This document shows, in pieces, positions 36,332 through 46,820 of a DNA stretch of 64,000 nt; positions within the stretch are counted from its first letter, which is position 1; the number at the start of each line of letters is the position of its first letter. The notes beneath the pieces were generated by a model that worked only from the letters and a program-made list of their open reading frames with translations, was not told the origin of the DNA and did no database searches. The stretch comes from Pseudomonas putida (GTDB lineage Bacteria; Pseudomonadota; Gammaproteobacteria; Pseudomonadales; Pseudomonadaceae), in assembly GCF_002906855.1 (NCBI RefSeq), contig NZ_MINI01000028.1, forward strand, positions 2,108,001 through 2,172,000, given 5' to 3'. A program made the position numbers and the translations under genes.

Positions 36332-39300
36332 ACGCGCCAGGCTATGCGCCGGGCTATGCCGAGCTCCATTGCCTGTCCAATTTCAGCTTCCAGCGCGGTG
36401 CATCGAGCGCCGAAGAGCTGTTCCGCCGCGCCCGCGAGCAGGGCTACCAGGCCCTGGCGATCACTGACGAGTGCACCCTGGCCGGTATCGTGCGCGCCTG
36501 GCAGGCCGCCAAGGCGCAACAGTTGCGCCTGATCGTCGGCAGCGAAGTGCGCCTGCAGGATGGACCCAAACTGGTTTTGCTGGTGCAGAACCTCACGGGC
36601 TACCAGAACCTCTGCGCCTTGATTACCCGTGGCCGTCGGCGGGCCGGGAAGGGTGACTACCAGTTGTTCGCTGACGACCTGCAGCAATATCATGAGGGTT
36701 TGCTGGCGCTCTGGATTGCCGAAGGTTGCGATGACCAGGCGACTGGCCGCTGGCTGCGCGGCCTGTTCGCCGAGCGATTGTGGCTGGGTGTGCACCTGCA
36801 CCGCGGCAGTGATGATGACCGGCGCCTGTCCCGCATGCGCGAATTGGCGGCGCAGTTGGGCATCCGTGCCGTGGCCTGTGGTGACGTGCACATGCATGTC
36901 CGCGGCCGGCGCGCCCTGCAGGACTGCATCACCGCCATCCGCCAGCACTGCAACGTGGCCGAAGCAGGGCGCCATCTGTTCGCCAATGGCGAGCGCCACC
37001 TGCGTGCGCTGGAGCAACTGGCCGAGCTGTACCCGGCAGACCTGCTGGCCGAGAGCCTGGTGATCGCCGAGCGTTGCCAGTTCGACCTGAGTGAACTGCG
37101 CTACCAGTACCCACGCGAGCTCGTGCCCGAGGGCCATACACCTGCCAGCTGGCTACGCGCATTGTGCGAGCGGGGCTTGCCTCTGCGCTGGCCGTCAGGG
37201 CCGAGCAGCAAGGTACGAGCGGTGCTGGACAAGGAACTGGCGTTGATCGAGGAGCTGGGCTACGAGAGCTATTTCCTCACCGTGCATGACATCGTCGCCT
37301 TTGCCCGCAGCCAGCACATTCTTTGCCAGGGCCGTGGTTCGGCAGCCAACTCGGTGGTGTGTTTCGTGCTGGGCATCACCGAGCTCGACCCGATGGCGCA
37401 TCGCCTGTTGTTCGAGCGCTTCCTGTCCCGTGAGCGCAACGAGCCGCCCGATATCGACGTGGACTTCGAGCATGACCGGCGCGAAGAGGTGATCCAGTAT
37501 GTGTTCCGCCGTTACGGCCGGCACCGCGCCGCACTGACTGCCGTGGTCAATACCTATCACGCTGCCGGCGCTGTTCGTGATGTGGCCCGGGTGCTGGGCT
37601 TGCCTGCCGATCAGGTGGATGCCCTGGCCAAGTGCTGCGGCCGCTGGAGCGACCGTATCCCGGACGATCAGCGGCTGGCAGAGGCCGGCTTCGAACCCGG
37701 CAGTCCGTCGCTGCGGCGCATCCTGGTCCTGGCCGGTGAACTGATCGGTTTCCCCCGTCACCTGTCCCAGCACCCGGGTGGCTTCGTCATTTCCGAACAG
37801 CCGCTGGACCACCTGGTGCCGGTGGAAAACGCCGCCATGGCCGAGCGCACGGTGATCCAGTGGGACAAGGACGACCTCGACATGGTCGGCCTGCTCAAGG
37901 TCGATGTGCTGGCCCTGGGCATGCTCAGCGCCTTGCGCCGTTGCTTCGACCTGCTGCAGCGCCACCGTGGTCGGCAGTTGACCCTGGCGACCATCCCCAG
38001 TGAAGACCCTGCGACTTACGCCATGATCAGCCGCGCCGAGACCATGGGCGTGTTCCAGATCGAGTCGCGGGCACAGATGGCCATGCTGCCGCGGCTCAGG
38101 CCCACCACTTTCTACGACCTGGTGATCGAGGTCGCCATCGTGCGCCCCGGGCCGATCCAGGGCGACATGGTTCACCCGTACCTGCGTCGGCGCCTCAAGC
38201 AGGAACCGGTGACCTACCCCTCGGAAAAACTCAAGGAGGTCTTCGAGCGCACCCTGGGCGTGCCGCTGTTCCAGGAGCAGGTGATGGAACTGGCCATGGT
38301 CGCCGCCGACTACAGCCCCGGCGAGGCTGACCAGTTGCGCCGCAGCATGGCAGCCTGGAAGCGCCATGGCGGGCTGGAACCCCATCGCCAGCGGCTGGTC
38401 GAGGGCATGCTGCGCAACGGTTACGACCTGGCGTTCGCCGAGCGTATCTTCGAGCAGATCAAAGGCTTTGGCAGTTACGGCTTCCCTGAGTCGCACGCGG
38501 CCAGCTTCGCCTTGCTGTGCTATGCCAGCAGCTGGCTCAAGTGCCATGAGCCGGCGATCTTCACCTGCGCGCTGGTCAACAGCTGGCCGATGGGGTTCTA
38601 CAGCCCGGACCAACTGCTGCAGGAGGCGCGGCGGCAAAGGATCGAGGTACGCCCGGTGGACGTGTTCCACAGCGAATGGGACTGCACGCTGGAACCCGAT
38701 CGCCACGGTGTCTTGGCTATCCGCCTTGGGCTGCGACAGATCCGGGGTTTCAGCGAGGTGGATGCCCGCCGGTTGGAGCAGGCGAGGGCGCAGCGCCCTT
38801 GGCGGGATGTCGAAGACCTGTGCCTGCGCGCCGGGCTCGATAGCCGCGCCCGCGCCCGGCTGGCCGATGCGGGGGCACTGCGAGCCTTGGCCGGTGACCG
38901 CCACCAGGCACGCTGGCAGGTGGCGGCGGTGCAGGCGCAATTGCCGCTGTTTGCCGAGGTGCAGGCAGTGCCGGAAGCGCCAGTGGCGTTGCCCGTGCCA
39001 ACGGTTGGCGAGGACCTGGTTGCCGATTACGACACTTTGGGGACGACGTTGGGCCCGCATCCACTCAGGCTGTTGCGTTCACGGTTGCGGGCTTTGGGCT
39101 GTCGCAGTTCTGGCGAACTGGCTGGGGTCGAGCATGGCGATGCGATTGCCGTGGCCGGGCTGGTGGTGGGGCGACAGCGGCCGCAGACCGCCAGCGGGGT
39201 GACCTTCGTTACGCTGGAGGATGAGTTCGGCATGGTCAACGTGGTGGTCTGGCGTGACTTGGCCGAGCGGCAGCGGAGGGCGCTGGTGGGGTCGCAGCTA

Positions 39301-39420
39301 CTCAAGGTGAACGGGCGGCTGGAGCAGGAGAACGGGGTGCGGCATCTGATCGCTCGGCGGCTGGAGGACATCAGCCCCTTGCTACAGGGGCTGGATGTAA
39401 AAAGCCGGGACTTTCATTGA
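36328..39420 (+). CDS. dnaE2: DnaE2 (ImuC) error-prone DNA polymerase III alpha subunit
   Basis: A 1030-residue C-family polymerase. The N-terminal PHP domain ([33 protein letters not shown]) is followed by the polymerase core with [13 protein letters not shown] and the catalytic [16 protein letters not shown] aspartates. The HhH and OB-fold region ([19 protein letters not shown]) closes the protein. Compared with DnaE1 it lacks the C-terminal tau-binding extension. It performs damage-induced translesion synthesis. Confidence 0.95.
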   Translation: MNAPGYAPGYAELHCLSNFSFQRGASSAEELFRRAREQGYQALAITDECTLAGIVRAWQAAKAQQLRLIVGSEVRLQDGPKLVLLVQNLTGYQNLCALITRGRRRAGKGDYQLFADDLQQYHEGLLALWIAEGCDDQATGRWLRGLFAERLWLGVHLHRGSDDDRRLSRMRELAAQLGIRAVACGDVHMHVRGRRALQDCITAIRQHCNVAEAGRHLFANGERHLRALEQLAELYPADLLAESLVIAERCQFDLSELRYQYPRELVPEGHTPASWLRALCERGLPLRWPSGPSSKVRAVLDKELALIEELGYESYFLTVHDIVAFARSQHILCQGRGSAANSVVCFVLGITELDPMAHRLLFERFLSRERNEPPDIDVDFEHDRREEVIQYVFRRYGRHRAALTAVVNTYHAAGAVRDVARVLGLPADQVDALAKCCGRWSDRIPDDQRLAEAGFEPGSPSLRRILVLAGELIGFPRHLSQHPGGFVISEQPLDHLVPVENAAMAERTVIQWDKDDLDMVGLLKVDVLALGMLSALRRCFDLLQRHRGRQLTLATIPSEDPATYAMISRAETMGVFQIESRAQMAMLPRLRPTTFYDLVIEVAIVRPGPIQGDMVHPYLRRRLKQEPVTYPSEKLKEVFERTLGVPLFQEQVMELAMVAADYSPGEADQLRRSMAAWKRHGGLEPHRQRLVEGMLRNGYDLAFAERIFEQIKGFGSYGFPESHAASFALLCYASSWLKCHEPAIFTCALVNSWPMGFYSPDQLLQEARRQRIEVRPVDVFHSEWDCTLEPDRHGVLAIRLGLRQIRGFSEVDARRLEQARAQRPWRDVEDLCLRAGLDSRARARLADAGALRALAGDRHQARWQVAAVQAQLPLFAEVQAVPEAPVALPVPTVGEDLVADYDTLGTTLGPHPLRLLRSRLRALGCRSSGELAGVEHGDAIAVAGLVVGRQRPQTASGVTFVTLEDEFGMVNVVVWRDLAERQRRALVGSQLLKVNGRLEQENGVRHLIARRLEDISPLLQGLDVKSRDFH

Positions 39421-39432
39421 TCTTGCTGGCCT

Positions 39433-39519
39433 CTTCGCGGGACAAGCCCGCTCCTACAGGGATTGCGCGCAAACTGAAGGTTGTGGTGATCCCTGTAGGA
39501 GCGGGCTTGTCCCGCGAAG
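39433..39519. repeat. REPIN: perfect 31-bp inverted REP pair after dnaE2
   Basis: Positions 39433-39463 and 39489-39519 are exact reverse complements (31 bp, 25-nt spacer). They carry the P. putida REP core CTTCGCGGGACAAGCCCGC and the CTCCTACAGGGAT tail. It lies between the converging dnaE2 and aldo/keto reductase genes. Confidence 0.9.
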
Positions 39520-39535
39520 AAGTCCACTAGGTCTA

Positions 39536-40357
39536 TCAGACCATCGCCAGATGCTGCTTGCGCGTCGGTGCCGGAAATGCCCGGTCCATCAACCGCAGGT
39601 CTTCAAGGGTCAGGGTCAGCGCCCCGGCAGCCGCATTCAACCGCACATGCTCTGCAGATACCGCCTTGGGAATGGCAATCACATCGTTTTCCCGCGTCAC
39701 CCAGGCCAGGCTGACCTGCGCCGGCGTCGCCCCATGGCGCTCGGCGATCTCGCTCAGCACAGGATGCTGCAACAACCGCCCGGCCTGGGCCAGCGGGCAA
39801 TAGGCCATGGTCGGCAAGCCCCGTTGGCGACTCCACGGCAACAGGTCAAACTCGATGCCACGCTGCGCCGGGTTGTATAGCACCTGATTGGTGGCGCAAT
39901 CGGGGTTGTGCAGTTCGCGCAGGTCATCGACATCGAAGTTGGACACCCCCCAACGGCGGATCTTGCCCTGCTCGCGCAAGCGCTCGAACGCCTCGACTGT
40001 CTCCTCCAGCGGATACTGGCCACGCCAGTGCAGCAGATAGAGGTCGATCACCTCGGTACCCAGGCGCTGCAGGCTGCGTTCGCAGGCTTCAGGCACGCCA
40101 CGGCGGCTGGCGTTGTGCGGGTACACCTTGCTGACCAGAAACACCTGGTCACGACGCCCGGCAATGGCTTGGCCGACCACTTCCTCGGCGCCACCTTCGG
40201 CATACATCTCGGCGGTGTCGATCAGGGTCATGCCCTGTTCGATGCCCTGTTGCAGGGCGGCCACTTCGGCAGCCTTGCGGGCCGGGTCTTCGCCCATGTA
40301 CCAGGTGCCCTGGCCTATGGCCGGCACGCTGCAACCTGCCAGTTTCACGTAACGCAT
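39536..40357 (-). CDS. aldo/keto reductase
   Basis: A 273-residue NADPH-dependent reductase with a TIM barrel. The catalytic tetrad is visible in [11 protein letters not shown] (Asp and Tyr), [10 protein letters not shown] (Lys) and YLLHWRG (His); the cofactor region is [15 protein letters not shown]. The ATG at 40357 is preceded by GGAGG and lies inside the last codons of the LysR gene, so the two are coupled. The substrate is unknown. Confidence 0.9.
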   Translation of the reverse strand: MRYVKLAGCSVPAIGQGTWYMGEDPARKAAEVAALQQGIEQGMTLIDTAEMYAEGGAEEVVGQAIAGRRDQVFLVSKVYPHNASRRGVPEACERSLQRLGTEVIDLYLLHWRGQYPLEETVEAFERLREQGKIRRWGVSNFDVDDLRELHNPDCATNQVLYNPAQRGIEFDLLPWSRQRGLPTMAYCPLAQAGRLLQHPVLSEIAERHGATPAQVSLAWVTRENDVIAIPKAVSAEHVRLNAAAGALTLTLEDLRLMDRAFPAPTRKQHLAMV

Positions 40358-41250
40358 GTCACCTCCGGAGTCTGGGTATGGGAAAGCAGCACCTCGAGCA
40401 GCGCCTGGGCTGCAGTGGAAAGCTTGTGGTCGGCGAGGGCGATCACGCTGATGCGCCGCTCGACCGCAGGATCGACCAGCGTCACGCAACGTGCGCCAAG
40501 TTCCTGCATCTGGTTGATGCACAGCGCCGGTACCGCGCTGACGCCAAGACCACTGGCCACCATGCGGCCGATGGTCGACAGCTGGTGGCTTTCGAATGCC
40601 ACCGCCAGTTTGCCGTGGCGTGCCGCGACGTTCTGCTCCAGCAGCAGGCGCACCGCCGACGGGCGCTGCAAGGCAATGAAGTCTTCCGCCAGCAACTGCG
40701 CCCAGGTGACCTGGGTTTGCAAGGCCAGCGGTGAATCGGCCGGCACCACGGCGACGAAACGGTCCATGTACAACGGGTGAAAGTTCAGGCCTTCGCTGTT
40801 ATCCGGCTCGAAACCGATGCCCAGTTCGACGCGGCGATGGCGCACCAGTTCCAGCACCTGTTCGTTGATCACGTCATGCACCGTGACATTGACCTTGGGG
40901 TAGCGCTGGCGGAACACCTTGAGCGAATGCGGCAGCAGGTTGCCGGCAAAGGCCGGCATGGCCGCTACCGACACGCGGCCAAGCTGCAGGGTGAAGCGCT
41001 GGCGCAGCATCTCTTCGGTGTCGTCCCAGTCGGCCAGCAGGCGCCGGGCCAGCGGCAGCAGCACCTCGCCCTCGGCGGTCAGGCTGACGCTGCGGGTGGT
41101 GCGGGTGAGCAGGGCGCCGCCGAGTTTTTCCTCCAGCGCCTTGATGGTCAGGCTCAGGGCCGGTTGCGACACATGCAGGTGTTCACCGGCCTGGGCGAAG
41201 CTCTGGTACTTGGCGACGGCGACGAAGGCGCGCAGTTGCTTGACGTTCAT
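40345..41250 (-). CDS. LysR-family transcriptional regulator
   Basis: A 301-residue regulator. The N-terminal winged helix-turn-helix ([44 protein letters not shown]) is followed by a periplasmic-binding-protein-like effector domain. It is divergent from the CoA-transferase operon across 140 nt, the usual LysR arrangement, so it probably controls that operon. P. aeruginosa DhcR has the same position next to dhcAB. Confidence 0.9.
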   Translation of the reverse strand: MNVKQLRAFVAVAKYQSFAQAGEHLHVSQPALSLTIKALEEKLGGALLTRTTRSVSLTAEGEVLLPLARRLLADWDDTEEMLRQRFTLQLGRVSVAAMPAFAGNLLPHSLKVFRQRYPKVNVTVHDVINEQVLELVRHRRVELGIGFEPDNSEGLNFHPLYMDRFVAVVPADSPLALQTQVTWAQLLAEDFIALQRPSAVRLLLEQNVAARHGKLAVAFESHQLSTIGRMVASGLGVSAVPALCINQMQELGARCVTLVDPAVERRISVIALADHKLSTAAQALLEVLLSHTQTPEVTCVT

Positions 41251-41390
41251 GGCAGCCTCGATCGCTGTTTTGGAAAAGTTATCAATCGATGATGAAAACA
41301 AAATTAACAAATAAGTCGCCAGCGGTGAAGATGGTCGCACACGCTCACCGACAGCCTCGTCGGTTCAACAACTACAAAAGGCGGATCAGC

Positions 41391-42089
41391 ATGGCCGGAC
41401 TGGACAAGCGCGTAGCAACCTATGAAGAGGCCCTGGCAGGCCTGACCGACAATATGACGGTGCTGGCCGGCGGCTTCGGCCTGTGCGGCATCCCCGAAAA
41501 CCTCATCGCTGAAATCAAGCGCCTAGGCGTCAAGGGCCTGACCGTGGTCTCCAACAACTGCGGTGTCGATGGCTTTGGCCTGGGTGTGCTGCTGGAAGAT
41601 CGGCAGATCCGCAAGATGATCGCCTCCTACGTCGGCGAAAACGCCGAATTCGAACGTCAGCTGCTCAGTGGCGAGCTGGAAGTCGAACTGACCCCGCAAG
41701 GCACCCTGGCCGAGAAGATGCGCGCCGGCGGCGCCGGTATCCCGGCTTTCTACACCGCCACCGGCTACGGCACCCCGGTTGCCGACGGCAAGGAAGTGCG
41801 CGAATTCAAGGGCCGCAAGTACATCCTCGAAGAATCCATTACCGGCGACTTCGCCATCGTCAAGGGCTGGAAGGCCGACCACTACGGCAACGTGGTGTAC
41901 CGCAACACTGCGCAGAACTTCAACCCACTGGCGGCCACCGCTGGCAAGATCACTGTGGTTGAAGTGGAAGAAATCGTCGAGCCTGGCGTGCTGCTGCCCA
42001 GCGAAATCCACACCCCGGGCATCTTCGTCGACCGGGTGATCGTCGGCACTTTCGAAAAACGCATCGAAAAGCGCACCGTCAAGGCCTGA
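41391..42089 (+). CDS. 3-oxoacid CoA-transferase, subunit A
   Basis: A 232-residue alpha subunit of a family I CoA-transferase, with [13 protein letters not shown] and the [15 protein letters not shown] block, and [16 protein letters not shown]. With subunit B it moves CoA from succinyl- or acetyl-CoA to a beta-keto acid such as acetoacetate or dehydrocarnitine. I chose the ATG at 41391 from homology. Upstream lies the LysR gene; downstream are subunit B and a short-chain fatty acid transporter, which supports short beta-keto acid use. Confidence 0.92.
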   Translation: MAGLDKRVATYEEALAGLTDNMTVLAGGFGLCGIPENLIAEIKRLGVKGLTVVSNNCGVDGFGLGVLLEDRQIRKMIASYVGENAEFERQLLSGELEVELTPQGTLAEKMRAGGAGIPAFYTATGYGTPVADGKEVREFKGRKYILEESITGDFAIVKGWKADHYGNVVYRNTAQNFNPLAATAGKITVVEVEEIVEPGVLLPSEIHTPGIFVDRVIVGTFEKRIEKRTVKA

Positions 42090-42124
42090 GCGCCGTCCAT
42101 CAGAACAACAAAGAGATCCTGACC

Positions 42125-42781
42125 ATGGCACTGACCCGCGAACAGATGGCGCAACGCGTCGCCCGTGAACTGAAGGACGGCTACTACGTCAACCTCGGCA
42201 TCGGCATCCCGACCCTGGTGGCCAACTATGTACCGGCCGACATGGACGTGATGCTGCAGTCCGAAAACGGCCTGCTCGGCATGGGCGAATTCCCCACCGA
42301 AAGCACCATCGATGCCGACATGATCAACGCCGGCAAACAGACCGTCACCGCCCGCCGCGGCGCATCGATCTTCGACTCGGCGCAGTCGTTCGCCATGATC
42401 CGTGGCGGCCATGTCGACCTTACCGTGCTGGGCGCCTTCGAAGTGGACGTGGAAGGCAACATCGCCTCGTGGATGATCCCCGGCAAGCTGGTCAAGGGCA
42501 TGGGCGGCGCCATGGACCTGGTGGCCGGTGCCGACAACATCATCGTCACCATGACCCACGCCTCCAAGGATGGCGAGTCCAAGCTGCTGTCGCGCTGCAG
42601 CCTGCCGCTGACCGGTGCCGGTTGCATCCGCAAGGTGCTGACCGACCTGGCTTATCTGGAGATCGAAAACGGCGCCTTCATCCTGCGCGAGACCGCGCCG
42701 GGGGTGAGCGTTGAAGAAATCATCGAGAAAACTGCCGGCAAGCTGATCGTGCCGGACGATGTCAAGGAAATGACCTTCTAA
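42125..42781 (+). CDS. 3-oxoacid CoA-transferase, subunit B
   Basis: A 218-residue beta subunit. The catalytic Glu is in the SENGLLGMG motif, near the N-terminus; GGHVDLTVLGAFEVD and the C-terminal APGVSVEEI segment are also typical. It pairs with the preceding gene, 35 nt away. An inverted REP pair with a T-run follows, before the transporter gene. Confidence 0.93.
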   Translation: MALTREQMAQRVARELKDGYYVNLGIGIPTLVANYVPADMDVMLQSENGLLGMGEFPTESTIDADMINAGKQTVTARRGASIFDSAQSFAMIRGGHVDLTVLGAFEVDVEGNIASWMIPGKLVKGMGGAMDLVAGADNIIVTMTHASKDGESKLLSRCSLPLTGAGCIRKVLTDLAYLEIENGAFILRETAPGVSVEEIIEKTAGKLIVPDDVKEMTF

Positions 42782-42795
42782 AGCATCACACTGTC

Positions 42796-42878
42796 CCCTG
42801 TGGCAGCGGGTTCACCCGCGAAGGCGTCGGTACATTCACCGCCACCTTCGCGGGTGAACCCGCTGCCACAGGGTTTTT
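42796..42878 (+). repeat. REPIN with T-tract inside the CoA-transferase/transporter operon
   Basis: Positions 42796-42824 and 42845-42873 are perfect 29-bp inverted repeats with a REP core (CGGGTTCACCCGCG), followed by GTTTTT. As RNA on the plus strand it would form a long stem plus U-run, so it may attenuate transcription into the transporter gene. Confidence 0.85.
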
Positions 42879-42925
42879 GCGTTTTTGCAGAAAAAGTCCG
42901 ATAAAACCAATAAAAGGAAGTAACC

Positions 42926-44344
42926 GTGGCCGCTGAAATCCAAGACAGCCGCTCCGCCCGCTTTGCCCTGCGCTGTTCCAACTGGGCTGAACGCTGGTTC
43001 CCCGACTCCTGGGTATTCGCCGCCCTGGCCGTGCTGCTGGTGTGCATTGGCGCCCTGGCCATGGGCGCCAAGCCGACCGACACCGCCAAGGCCTTCGGCG
43101 ATGGCTTCTGGAGCCTGATCCCGTTCACCATGCAGATGGCCTTCGTGGTCATCGGCGGCTACGTGGTGGCCAGCTCGCCACCCGCCGCCAAGCTGATCGA
43201 CCGCCTGGCGCGCATCCCCAAGAACGGCCGCTCGGCGGTGTGCTGGGTCGCGCTGATCTCGATGCTGGCCTCGCTGCTCAACTGGGGCCTGTCGCTGGTG
43301 TTCGGCGGCCTGCTGGTCCGTGCCCTGGCCCGTCGCACCGAACTGAAGATGGACTACCGCGCCGCCGGTGCCGCCGCCTACCTGGGCCTGGGGGCTGTGT
43401 GGGCGCTGGGCCTGTCGTCCTCGGCTGCGCAGTTGCAGGCCAACCCGGCCAGCCTGCCGCCTTCGATCCTGTCGATCACCGGCGTGATCCCGTTCACCGA
43501 GACCATTTTCCTCTGGCAATCCGGCGTGATGCTGGCCGCCCTGGTGATCGTCTCGCTGGTGATCGCCTACGCCACGGCCCCCGGCCCGAACAGTGCGCGC
43601 AGCGCCGAAGACTGTGGCGTCGACCCCAGCTTCACTGCACCGCCGGCGCCCAAGCGCACCCGCCCGGGCGAATGGCTGGAGCACAGCCCGATCCTGATCC
43701 TGATGCTGGTGGCCCTGGCCGCTGGCTGGCTGTACCAGGAGTTCGCCACCAAACCGGCGATCACCGCGATTTCCGGGCTGAACACCTACAACCTGCTGTT
43801 CATCATGCTCGGGGCCTTGCTCCACTGGCGCCCGCGCAGCTTCCTCGATGCCGTGGCGCGCGCCGTGCCGACCACCACTGGGGTGCTGATCCAGTTCCCG
43901 CTGTACGGCTCGATCGCTGCGATCCTCACCCAGGTCAAGGGCGTGGATGAGCAGACCCTGGCCCATCACATCTCGCTGTTCTTCACCCAGATCGCCACCC
44001 ATGACACCTACGCGCTGCTGATGGGCGTTTACTCGGCAGTACTGGGCTTCTTCATCCCGTCGGGTGGCGGCAAGTGGATCATCGAAGCACCGTACGTGAT
44101 GCTGGTGGCCAACGACTTGAAATACCACCTGGGCTGGGCGGTGCAGATCTACAACGCCGCAGAGGCGCTGCCGAACCTGATCAACCCGTTCTACATGCTG
44201 CCATTGCTGGGGGTGTTAGGGCTCAAGGCGCGTGATTTGATCGGTTTTTCGTTCGTGCAGTTGCTGGTGCATGTGCCGTTGGTGCTGGTGTTGCTGTGGG
44301 CACTGGGCACCACGTTGCAATACGTTCCCCCGGTGATGCCTTGA
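42926..44344 (+). CDS. atoE: AtoE-family short-chain fatty acid transporter
   Basis: A 472-residue inner-membrane protein with about ten to twelve hydrophobic segments. It starts SARFALRCSNWAERWFPDSWVFA and contains FWSLIPFTMQMAFVVIGGYVVA, LLNWGLSLVFGGLL and FFIPSGGGKWIIEAP, which are typical of AtoE/TIGR00366-type carriers. It probably imports short-chain or beta-keto acids for the CoA-transferase encoded just upstream. Confidence 0.9.
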   Translation: MAAEIQDSRSARFALRCSNWAERWFPDSWVFAALAVLLVCIGALAMGAKPTDTAKAFGDGFWSLIPFTMQMAFVVIGGYVVASSPPAAKLIDRLARIPKNGRSAVCWVALISMLASLLNWGLSLVFGGLLVRALARRTELKMDYRAAGAAAYLGLGAVWALGLSSSAAQLQANPASLPPSILSITGVIPFTETIFLWQSGVMLAALVIVSLVIAYATAPGPNSARSAEDCGVDPSFTAPPAPKRTRPGEWLEHSPILILMLVALAAGWLYQEFATKPAITAISGLNTYNLLFIMLGALLHWRPRSFLDAVARAVPTTTGVLIQFPLYGSIAAILTQVKGVDEQTLAHHISLFFTQIATHDTYALLMGVYSAVLGFFIPSGGGKWIIEAPYVMLVANDLKYHLGWAVQIYNAAEALPNLINPFYMLPLLGVLGLKARDLIGFSFVQLLVHVPLVLVLLWALGTTLQYVPPVMP

Positions 44345-44362
44345 AATAGTTGTGTTATCTGT

Positions 44363-44404
44363 ACCGGCCTCTTCGAGGCGTAATACCGCCGCGAAGAGGC
44401 CGGT
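44363..44404. terminator. bidirectional hairpin between transporter and lyase genes
   Basis: ACCGGCCTCTTCG pairs with CGAAGAGGCCGGT (13 bp) around a 16-nt loop. It is derived from a REP-type element and lies between converging genes. Confidence 0.65.
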
Positions 44405-44412
44405 GCAGGTTT

Positions 44413-45300
44413 TCAGTCAGTCAGCTTTGCCAACAATGCCGCCAACGCCGCTCGACCTGGCTCGTCCAGCCTGAACACCGGCTTGCGTGGTTCACCCACC
44501 GGCAAACCGGTCATTGCCAACCCAGCCTTGATGGTCGCTGGCAACCCGCCTTTGAGAATGAAGTCCAGCAACGGCAGCTGCCGGTAGAACAGCGCCCTGG
44601 CCTGCGCCAGGTCTCCCTTCAGCACTGCCTGATACAAACCTTGGTTGAGTGCCGGAATCAGGTTCGGCGCTGCCGTGCACCAACCCTTGGCACCCGCCAC
44701 GAAGGCCTCCAGCGCAAGTGGATTGCAGCCGTTGTAGAACGGCACCTGGCCTTCCCCCAGCAACTGCAGCTTGTGCATGCGCTGGATGTCGCCGGTGCTC
44801 TCCTTGACCATGGTCACATTGGCCACTTCCCGGACAATACGCAGGATCAGCTCCACCGACATGTCCGTGCCGCTGGTGGCCGGGTTGTTGTAAAGCATGA
44901 TCGGGATATCAATGGCCTCACCGATGGCGCGGTAGTGCTGGAGGATCTCGGCTTCGCTGAGCTTCCAGTAGGCGGCCGGCAGTACCATCACCGCGTCGGC
45001 GCCCTGGGCCTGGGCAAAGCGGGCGCGGCGCACGGCACCGGCGGTGGTCAGGTCGGACACGCTGACGATGCTGGGCACTCGTTTGCCGATCTGCGCAAGG
45101 CTGTACTCGGCCACCTGCTGCCATTCGCTGTCGCTGAGATAGGCCCCTTCGCCGGTGCTGCCCAAGGGCGCGATGGCCTGCACGCCGCCGTCGATCAGGC
45201 GTTCGATGGACTGGCCCAGCGCGGGCAGGTCGAGTTGTTCGCCGCCAGCGCTGAAGGGGGTGATGGTGTAGCCGATGATGCCGTGGATTTCAGTCGTCAT
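44413..45300 (-). CDS. dihydrodipicolinate synthase/N-acetylneuraminate lyase-family protein
   Basis: A 295-residue class I aldolase with a TIM barrel. It has PLGSTGEGAYLSDSEW (the GTTGE-type carboxylate loop), the Tyr of MLYNNPATSG and the Schiff-base Lys in VTMVKESTGD. It is unlikely to be the lysine-pathway DapA, given its context next to a class II aldolase gene 33 nt upstream. The family also includes sugar-acid and hydroxyproline-pathway lyases. The substrate is unknown. Confidence 0.85.
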   Translation of the reverse strand: MTTEIHGIIGYTITPFSAGGEQLDLPALGQSIERLIDGGVQAIAPLGSTGEGAYLSDSEWQQVAEYSLAQIGKRVPSIVSVSDLTTAGAVRRARFAQAQGADAVMVLPAAYWKLSEAEILQHYRAIGEAIDIPIMLYNNPATSGTDMSVELILRIVREVANVTMVKESTGDIQRMHKLQLLGEGQVPFYNGCNPLALEAFVAGAKGWCTAAPNLIPALNQGLYQAVLKGDLAQARALFYRQLPLLDFILKGGLPATIKAGLAMTGLPVGEPRKPVFRLDEPGRAALAALLAKLTD

Positions 45301-45333
45301 TTTAAAAGGCTCCGCAAGCAAGGCATTCAGGGT

Positions 45334-46116
45334 TCAGTTCAGGCAGTCGACATGGGTGCGCAGGCACTGCCGGGCAAAGTAGTTGAAGGCAGCGGCATGG
45401 CGCTTGGGCCGGTCGATCCAGTCGTGGGCTTCACGGCCCAGTGCCGGGGCGATGGGCTTGAGGGTACCGGCTGACATCGCCAGCAATTGCAGACGCGCGG
45501 CGCGCTCGATCAGCTGGGCATACACGCAGGCCTGCTCGATGCTGGTGCCGGTGGACAGCTGGCCATGGTGCGAGAGCAGGATGGCGCGCTTGTCCCCCAA
45601 CGCGGTGCTGATGATTTGCCCTTCCTCGTTGCCCACCGGCACGCCAGGCCAGGCTTCGAGGAAGGCGCAATCGTCGTAGAGCGGGCACAGGTCCATGTGC
45701 GAAATCTGCAGCGGGACTTCCAGCATCGACAGCGCGGCGACGTGGGTCGGGTGGGTGTGGATGATGCAGTTCACGTCCGGGCGGGCGCGGTACACCCAGC
45801 TGTGGAAGCGATTGGCCGGGTTGGGCATACCCTGGCCTTCGAGCACTTCGAGGTCCTCGTTGACCAGCAGCAGGTTGCTGGCGCAAATTTCATCGAAACC
45901 CAGGCCCAGTTGCTGGGTGTAGAAGGTGCCAGGTTGCGGGCCGCGGGCACTGATCTGCCCGGCCAGACCGGAGTCGTGGCCATGGTCGAACAGAATTCGG
46001 CAGGTCAAGGCCAGCTTTTCTCGCACATTCCACGTAGTATCGGCAAGCGAGCCTTGCATCTGCGTCAGCGCCTGCTGGACCAGTTGGTCCTTGCTGTGTG
46101 TCAGGGTCTTGGCCAT
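45334..46116 (-). CDS. class II aldolase/adducin-family protein
   Basis: A 260-residue protein of the fuculose-aldolase/adducin superfamily. The metal-binding His pair is in HTHPTHVAALSML; another His lies in LSHHGQLSTGTSIEQACVYAQLIE. Members are aldolases, epimerases and decarboxylases. It is the first gene of a two-gene operon with the lyase-like gene and is divergent from the XRE-cupin regulator, which probably controls it. Confidence 0.85.
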   Translation of the reverse strand: MAKTLTHSKDQLVQQALTQMQGSLADTTWNVREKLALTCRILFDHGHDSGLAGQISARGPQPGTFYTQQLGLGFDEICASNLLLVNEDLEVLEGQGMPNPANRFHSWVYRARPDVNCIIHTHPTHVAALSMLEVPLQISHMDLCPLYDDCAFLEAWPGVPVGNEEGQIISTALGDKRAILLSHHGQLSTGTSIEQACVYAQLIERAARLQLLAMSAGTLKPIAPALGREAHDWIDRPKRHAAAFNYFARQCLRTHVDCLN

Positions 46117-46215
46117 GGGTTTTCCTCTGTGGCGTGATGAGCGATGTCAGCGCTGGCCTGTTCCAAAGCTTTAGTCGGTTGGGGAACGGGTCAGCTCGCG
46201 ACACAAATAATCCTA

Positions 46216-46234
46216 TATGACACAAAGTGTCATA
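46216..46234. promoter_or_regulatory. 19-bp perfect palindrome, probable XRE-cupin operator
   Basis: TATGACACAAAGTGTCATA has two 8-nt arms around AAA. It lies in the divergent region between the aldolase and XRE-cupin genes, 34 nt before the preferred regulator start. It overlaps a TATATG -10-like hexamer. Confidence 0.6.
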
Positions 46235-46267
46235 GACAAGCCTGTTGATCCTGGAAAATCGCGTCGC

Positions 46268-46810
46268 ATGCCTAACCGATTGAAATTGTTGAGAAAAAAA
46301 CTTGGTGTCACGCTTGAGACACTGGCCGAAAAATCCGGCATGACCAAGAGCTACCTGTCCAAGGTGGAGCGTGGCCTGAACACGCCGTCGATCGCTGCTG
46401 CGCTCAAGCTGGCACGCGCGTTGAACGTCAATGTCGAAGAGCTGTTCGCCGAGGAGCAGGCCGGGCAGAGCCGCTACAGCCTGGTACGCCAGGGCGAGCG
46501 CCAGGCGCTGGTGGGCGATGGCCATGGGCCGGGCTATGCGGCATTGACTCGCCAGTTCGGGCAGCACAGCCTGTTGCCGTTCCTGATCCAGCCGCCGACC
46601 GAGTTCAGCGACCCGACCTTCAAGGAGCATGAGGGTGAGGAGTTTCTGTTCGTCCACGCAGGCCAGGTGGAGGTCGATTTCATGAATGAACGGGTGTTGC
46701 TGGAGCAGGGCGATGCGCTGCACTTCAATGCCCAGACACCGCACCGCCTGCGTTCGGTCGGCGAGCAGCCAGCGCAGCTGCTGGTGGTGGTGCAGCACAG
46801 CAGCGACTGA
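46268..46810 (+). CDS. XRE-family regulator with C-terminal cupin
   Basis: A 180-residue regulator. The helix-turn-helix is at about residues 3-60 (RLKLLRKKLGVTLETLAEKSGMTKSYLSKVERGLNTPSIAAALKLARAL). The cupin effector domain is at about 110-178 (EGEEFLFVHAGQVEVDFMNERVLLEQGDALHFNAQTPHRLRSVG). Such proteins usually control nearby catabolic genes in response to a small molecule. An in-frame ATG at 46217 lies inside the palindrome, so I prefer 46268. The AraC gene begins 10 nt after the stop. Confidence 0.88.
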   Translation: MPNRLKLLRKKLGVTLETLAEKSGMTKSYLSKVERGLNTPSIAAALKLARALNVNVEELFAEEQAGQSRYSLVRQGERQALVGDGHGPGYAALTRQFGQHSLLPFLIQPPTEFSDPTFKEHEGEEFLFVHAGQVEVDFMNERVLLEQGDALHFNAQTPHRLRSVGEQPAQLLVVVQHSSD

Positions 46811-46820
46811 GGGCAGGGCG

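Noticed and set aside
37195..39060. 621-codon open frame antisense to dnaE2
   Set aside because: Shadow of dnaE2, with no recognisable motif or ribosome binding site.
39421..39535. CRISPR-like palindromic repeats
   Set aside because: This and the other palindromes (13731-13825, 42796-42878) are single inverted REP pairs, not regularly spaced direct repeats with unique spacers. No cas genes are present.
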